54,807 nt of DNA from Oscillospiraceae bacterium. Its GTDB lineage: Bacteria; Bacillota; Clostridia; Oscillospirales; Oscillospiraceae. Position numbers and translations under genes: made by a program. The stretch covers positions 1 to 54,807 of the forward strand of contig JAHHRV010000011.1 in the NCBI GenBank assembly GCA_020025595.1. Reading direction: 5' to 3'. Positions 52,363-54,807 of this stretch are shown piece after piece. Each line of letters begins with the position of its first letter. The first letter of the stretch is position 1. The notes below the pieces were generated by a model. The model saw only the letters and a list, made by a program, of their open reading frames with translations. It ran no database searches and was not told the DNA's origin.

Positions 52363-52399
52363 TTTTCATACGGAATCAGAAATATTAGGATCTCGGGTC

Positions 52400-53698
52400 T
52401 TAGTACAGAGCATCCATAGCTGCAACAAAGCTGTCTGCATCCAGGGAACCTGCAAACAGTCTGGTAATGCAGTCATTCAGGCCTTCCTTGATATCGCCAT
52501 TTGCATTCAGGCCCATGTTCCACTCGTAAACGTCGGTCTGTGCATTGAATGCATCACGAACATTTGCGATCATCTCGGGCCACTGCTCATTGCGAGTATC
52601 AGCGGGGATACCGTTGGAAGCCAGAGCCATCTCCTGATCGAACTCACCGCTGGTCAGGTACATGATGAAGTCGAAAGCTTCCTGAGGATTCTCAGACTTG
52701 CTGTTGATAGCCAGGCCCTGTGCGCCGATGTTAGCGACAGTGGTGGGATCAGCATCCTTATCGGTCATAGCGGGGAAGTTGAACATGCCCCAGACCTCAT
52801 CGCACTGGGTGTTGTTGGTGATTTCACCGGGAACCCAAGATGCATTGACGACCATAGCAGCCAGGCCCAGACCCAGTTCGTTTTCGCCGTTGGGGTAAGC
52901 ATCAGGAGCGGTATCGCTCAGGAAGCCCTTGCTGCGCAGATCAACGATCATCTGTGCAACCTGCTTAGCCTCAGCGGAGTTGCTCCAGCCGCCTTTATTG
53001 GTCAGCTCAACAACGCCTTCCTCACCGATCATACGAGCCAGCATGAAGCCGAAGGTGTAACGGGTGTAAGCATCGTCCTGAGCCAGGGGGGTGTAGCCAG
53101 CATCCTTAAGCTTCTGGCAGACATCCAGGAACTCGTCCCAGGTCTTGGGCTCTTCGGTGATACCGGCAGCCTCAAATGCGCTCTTAACATAGAACACGCC
53201 GGAGGTGTAGGGCTGATAGGGGATGCAGACCAGCTTGCCAGCCCAGCCACGAACTGCAGTGGGCAGAGCAGCAACGGCGAAATCGTCGTAGCCAGCAGCC
53301 TTAGCCATTTCTTCCAGATCCAGAGCGTTCGCAGCGAACTGAGTGGATACACGCTGGAAGTCATCGTCAAAAACGTCGATCTTCTCGCCTGCGTCCAGAG
53401 CAGCCTTCAGAACAGTAGTGATGTCACGGCCCTTCCACTCGATGTTCACATGAACACCAGTAGCAGCCTCGTAAGCAGCAGCAGCTTCCTTGATGACGGT
53501 GCCCTGAGGCTCGCCTTCAGTCCACATGGACCAGTAAACAATCTCCTTGCCAGTTGCAGGAGCTTCAGTGTTTGCTTCGGAAGCGTCGGTTCCAGTAGCT
53601 GCCTGAGTTGTCTCATTGGCTGCGGGAGTCTTCTCACCGCAAGCAGCAAGGCCGAGAACCATGACAGCTGCCAGCAGCAGTGCAATGATCTTCTTCAT
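52400..53698 (-). CDS. Sugar-binding lipoprotein of the glycan ABC transporter
   Basis: The 432-residue family 1 solute-binding protein has a lipoprotein signal (LAAC, Cys 20) and a Thr/Ala/Glu-rich linker. The mature part begins EIVYWSMWTEGEPQG, and PYQPYTSGVFYVKSAFEAAG, WDEFLDVCQKLKDAGYTPLA and GMFNFPAMTDKD follow. It catches the sugar outside the cell. Its operon with GH112 suggests that galacto-N-biose or lacto-N-biose, perhaps sulfated, is the ligand. ATG 53698 has GGAGG eight bases upstream. Confidence 0.9.
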   Translation of the reverse strand: MKKIIALLLAAVMVLGLAACGEKTPAANETTQAATGTDASEANTEAPATGKEIVYWSMWTEGEPQGTVIKEAAAAYEAATGVHVNIEWKGRDITTVLKAALDAGEKIDVFDDDFQRVSTQFAANALDLEEMAKAAGYDDFAVAALPTAVRGWAGKLVCIPYQPYTSGVFYVKSAFEAAGITEEPKTWDEFLDVCQKLKDAGYTPLAQDDAYTRYTFGFMLARMIGEEGVVELTNKGGWSNSAEAKQVAQMIVDLRSKGFLSDTAPDAYPNGENELGLGLAAMVVNASWVPGEITNNTQCDEVWGMFNFPAMTDKDADPTTVANIGAQGLAINSKSENPQEAFDFIMYLTSGEFDQEMALASNGIPADTRNEQWPEMIANVRDAFNAQTDVYEWNMGLNANGDIKEGLNDCITRLFAGSLDADSFVAAMDALY

Positions 53699-53723
53699 TA
53701 TGTATTCCTCCATATGATTTTTT

Positions 53724-53746
53724 GATGCTAAAAATTCATTAGCATC
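53724..53746. promoter_or_regulatory. Inverted repeat in the glycan operon leader
   Basis: Perfect arms GATGCTAA (53724-53731) and TTAGCATC (53739-53746) with a seven-base gap, placed just after the transcription start. It may be an operator or an mRNA 5' hairpin. Confidence 0.5.
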
Positions 53747-53757
53747 ATTGCAATTAG

Positions 53758-53786
53758 AGTATAACAGAGTTTTCCGCTTTTTCCAA
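53758..53786 (-). promoter_or_regulatory. Sigma-A promoter of the glycan operon
   Basis: Minus-strand TTGGAA (53781-53786), 17-base spacer, TATACT (53758-53763) with TGT before it (extended -10). Confidence 0.7.
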
Positions 53787-54050
53787 GTCCATACTTGCTT
53801 GTTTTTTTATTCATATTGCTTTTTCTCTCTCTTTTTCATGTAAATCATCTTGATTTAGATTCCAGAACAAGGCAACATACACAATTTGTCACCTCCTATT
53901 TCTTCTTTCCAGCTTCTTTTCCATGGGTGCATTTTGGCTTTTCTGCATTTTTTGCGTTTTCTCATCGCAATATTACACTATTCCATTTTTTTACTTTTCA
54001 AACGCAATGTTATCGGATATAATAGCATTGTTCTATTGGCTTGCACTATG
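53787..54050. promoter_or_regulatory. Divergent control region with CGCAATRTTA repeats
   Basis: No gene is seen. CGCAATATTA (53966-53975) and CGCAATGTTA (54003-54012) are direct repeats before the TATAAT (54018-54023) of the AraC-type gene. Direct repeats of this size are typical AraC-family sites, so self-regulation is possible. The rest is T-rich. Confidence 0.4.
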
Positions 54051-54062
54051 GAGGTAAGATCC

Positions 54063-54807
54063 ATGAGTAATCATCGTTATACGCTCCCCTATCCCCAGGA
54101 TTTCCAGACAGACCTGCGTTTTCCCCTGTCCTCTCAGCGCCTGGAGGATACTGAAAGCACCCTTTCCCTGCGGCTTCTCTATTTATCCAACTCTCGCTAT
54201 GAAAACGACTGGAACTGCACCCTGCACAGCCACAGCTTTTCCGAGCTCTTCTACATTACCAACGGAAAGGGACACTTTGTTGTAAAGGGTCACAAATGCC
54301 CTGTTGAAAAGAATCATCTGATTATCATCAACCCACAAATCGAACACAGTGAGTTTTCCAGTGAAGACGAGCCGCTGGAGTATATCGTTCTCGGCATTGA
54401 AGGACTACAGTTCACCCCCTCCGCCACCCAGCAGGAGGATATTCCCGTGGTACATATCACTCAGGCCGACCGCCGCATCTCCTATTGCATCGATGCGCTT
54501 CAGGATGAAGTTCAGGTCTGCCGACCCGGTCAGGATGTCATTTGTCAGAATTTACTGAACATCATTCTCCTGCTCATTCTGCGGCAGAAAGACATCCACA
54601 TATCCATCACTGCCTTTAATAATGTAAGCACCGAGTGCATGGCAATCAAGGATTACATCGACAGCCATTTTAAGGATCCAATCACCTTGGATCTTCTGGC
54701 CCGTCAGTCCCATCAGAATAAGTATTATGTGGCCCACACCTTCAAAGAGGCCTTCGGCATCTCCCCCATCAAGTATCTGATGGAGCGGCGAGTGGAAGAA
54801 AGCAAGT
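54063..54807 (+). CDS. AraC-family transcriptional regulator (cut by window end)
   Basis: The visible 248 codons encode an N-terminal cupin domain (about 30-130, with LHSHSFSELFYITNGKGHF and HLIIINPQIEHSE). The first half of an AraC helix-turn-helix domain follows (YIDSHFKDPITLDLLARQSHQN, FKEAFGISPIKYLMERRVEES), and the second helix-turn-helix runs off the window. It is divergent from the glycan operon and is its likely sugar-responsive activator. GGAGG lies eight bases before ATG 54063. Confidence 0.9.
   Translation, partial: MSNHRYTLPYPQDFQTDLRFPLSSQRLEDTESTLSLRLLYLSNSRYENDWNCTLHSHSFSELFYITNGKGHFVVKGHKCPVEKNHLIIINPQIEHSEFSSEDEPLEYIVLGIEGLQFTPSATQQEDIPVVHITQADRRISYCIDALQDEVQVCRPGQDVICQNLLNIILLLILRQKDIHISITAFNNVSTECMAIKDYIDSHFKDPITLDLLARQSHQNKYYVAHTFKEAFGISPIKYLMERRVEESK

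Overview
The window looks like chromosomal DNA of a strictly anaerobic, low-oxygen-adapted Firmicute of the Clostridia (Oscillospiraceae/Lachnospiraceae-like, probably a gut commensal). The pointers are strong GGAGG ribosome binding sites, canonical TTGACA/TATAAT promoters, intrinsic terminators between almost all units, AdhE, iron-sulfur aldo/keto reductase, FeoA, a folate ECF transporter under a THF riboswitch, and a GH112 galacto-N-biose/lacto-N-biose phosphorylase locus. No rRNA, tRNA, CRISPR array, prophage or insertion sequence was seen, and no gene is visibly broken. The last gene is cut by the window end.

Layout. 1-3.6 kb: a secreted M23 peptidoglycan hydrolase, then a minus-strand ECF sigma/anti-sigma pair with a likely autoregulated ECF promoter. 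3.8-12.8 kb (minus): a ten-gene Mrp/Mbh-type cation/proton antiporter operon with four ND2/ND4/ND5-like subunits and no redox module. 13.0-16.8 kb (minus): an EamA transporter and a GltD-HdrB/GlpC fusion oxidoreductase, followed by the HxlR regulator at 17.0-17.4 kb. Matching palindromic sites lie in front of this operon and in front of the next one. 17.6-23.0 kb (plus): a complete CUT1 ABC transporter (ATPase, two permeases, binding lipoprotein) and a separate abundant lipoprotein. 23.1-24.2 kb (minus): a zinc alcohol dehydrogenase. 24.3-29.6 kb (plus): a two-component system and a FtsX/MacB-type ABC transporter, with an 11-bp-period triple repeat in front of the transporter.

29.6-31.8 kb (minus): folT-folC behind a tetrahydrofolate riboswitch with a terminator. 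32.0-35.9 kb (plus): an operon-like array of a ComEC-like secreted metallo-beta-lactamase-fold lipoprotein, a VTC-type polyphosphate polymerase domain protein, a DUF4956 membrane protein, an ECF sigma factor and an RsgI-like anti-sigma factor with an Asp-rich tail. This is the best candidate for an undescribed functional unit. 36.3-46.2 kb (plus): single-gene units: PAP2 phosphatase, AdhE, two YesL/DUF624 membrane proteins, Fe-S aldo/keto reductase, surface C69 dipeptidase, GNAT acetyltransferase, Qnr-like pentapeptide protein, and an orphan FeoA under a palindromic metal-regulator-type operator. FeoA is followed by an unexplained structured stretch at 46.2-46.6 kb.

46.6-54.8 kb: a minus-strand glycan operon (binding lipoprotein, two permeases, a sulfatase without signal peptide, GH112 phosphorylase) with a divergent AraC-type regulator. 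The genes suggest that a host-type, possibly sulfated, Gal-beta-1,3-HexNAc sugar is imported intact, desulfated inside the cell and phosphorolysed. The operon has no ATPase of its own, so the ATPase at 17.7 kb or another MsmX-type protein may energise it.
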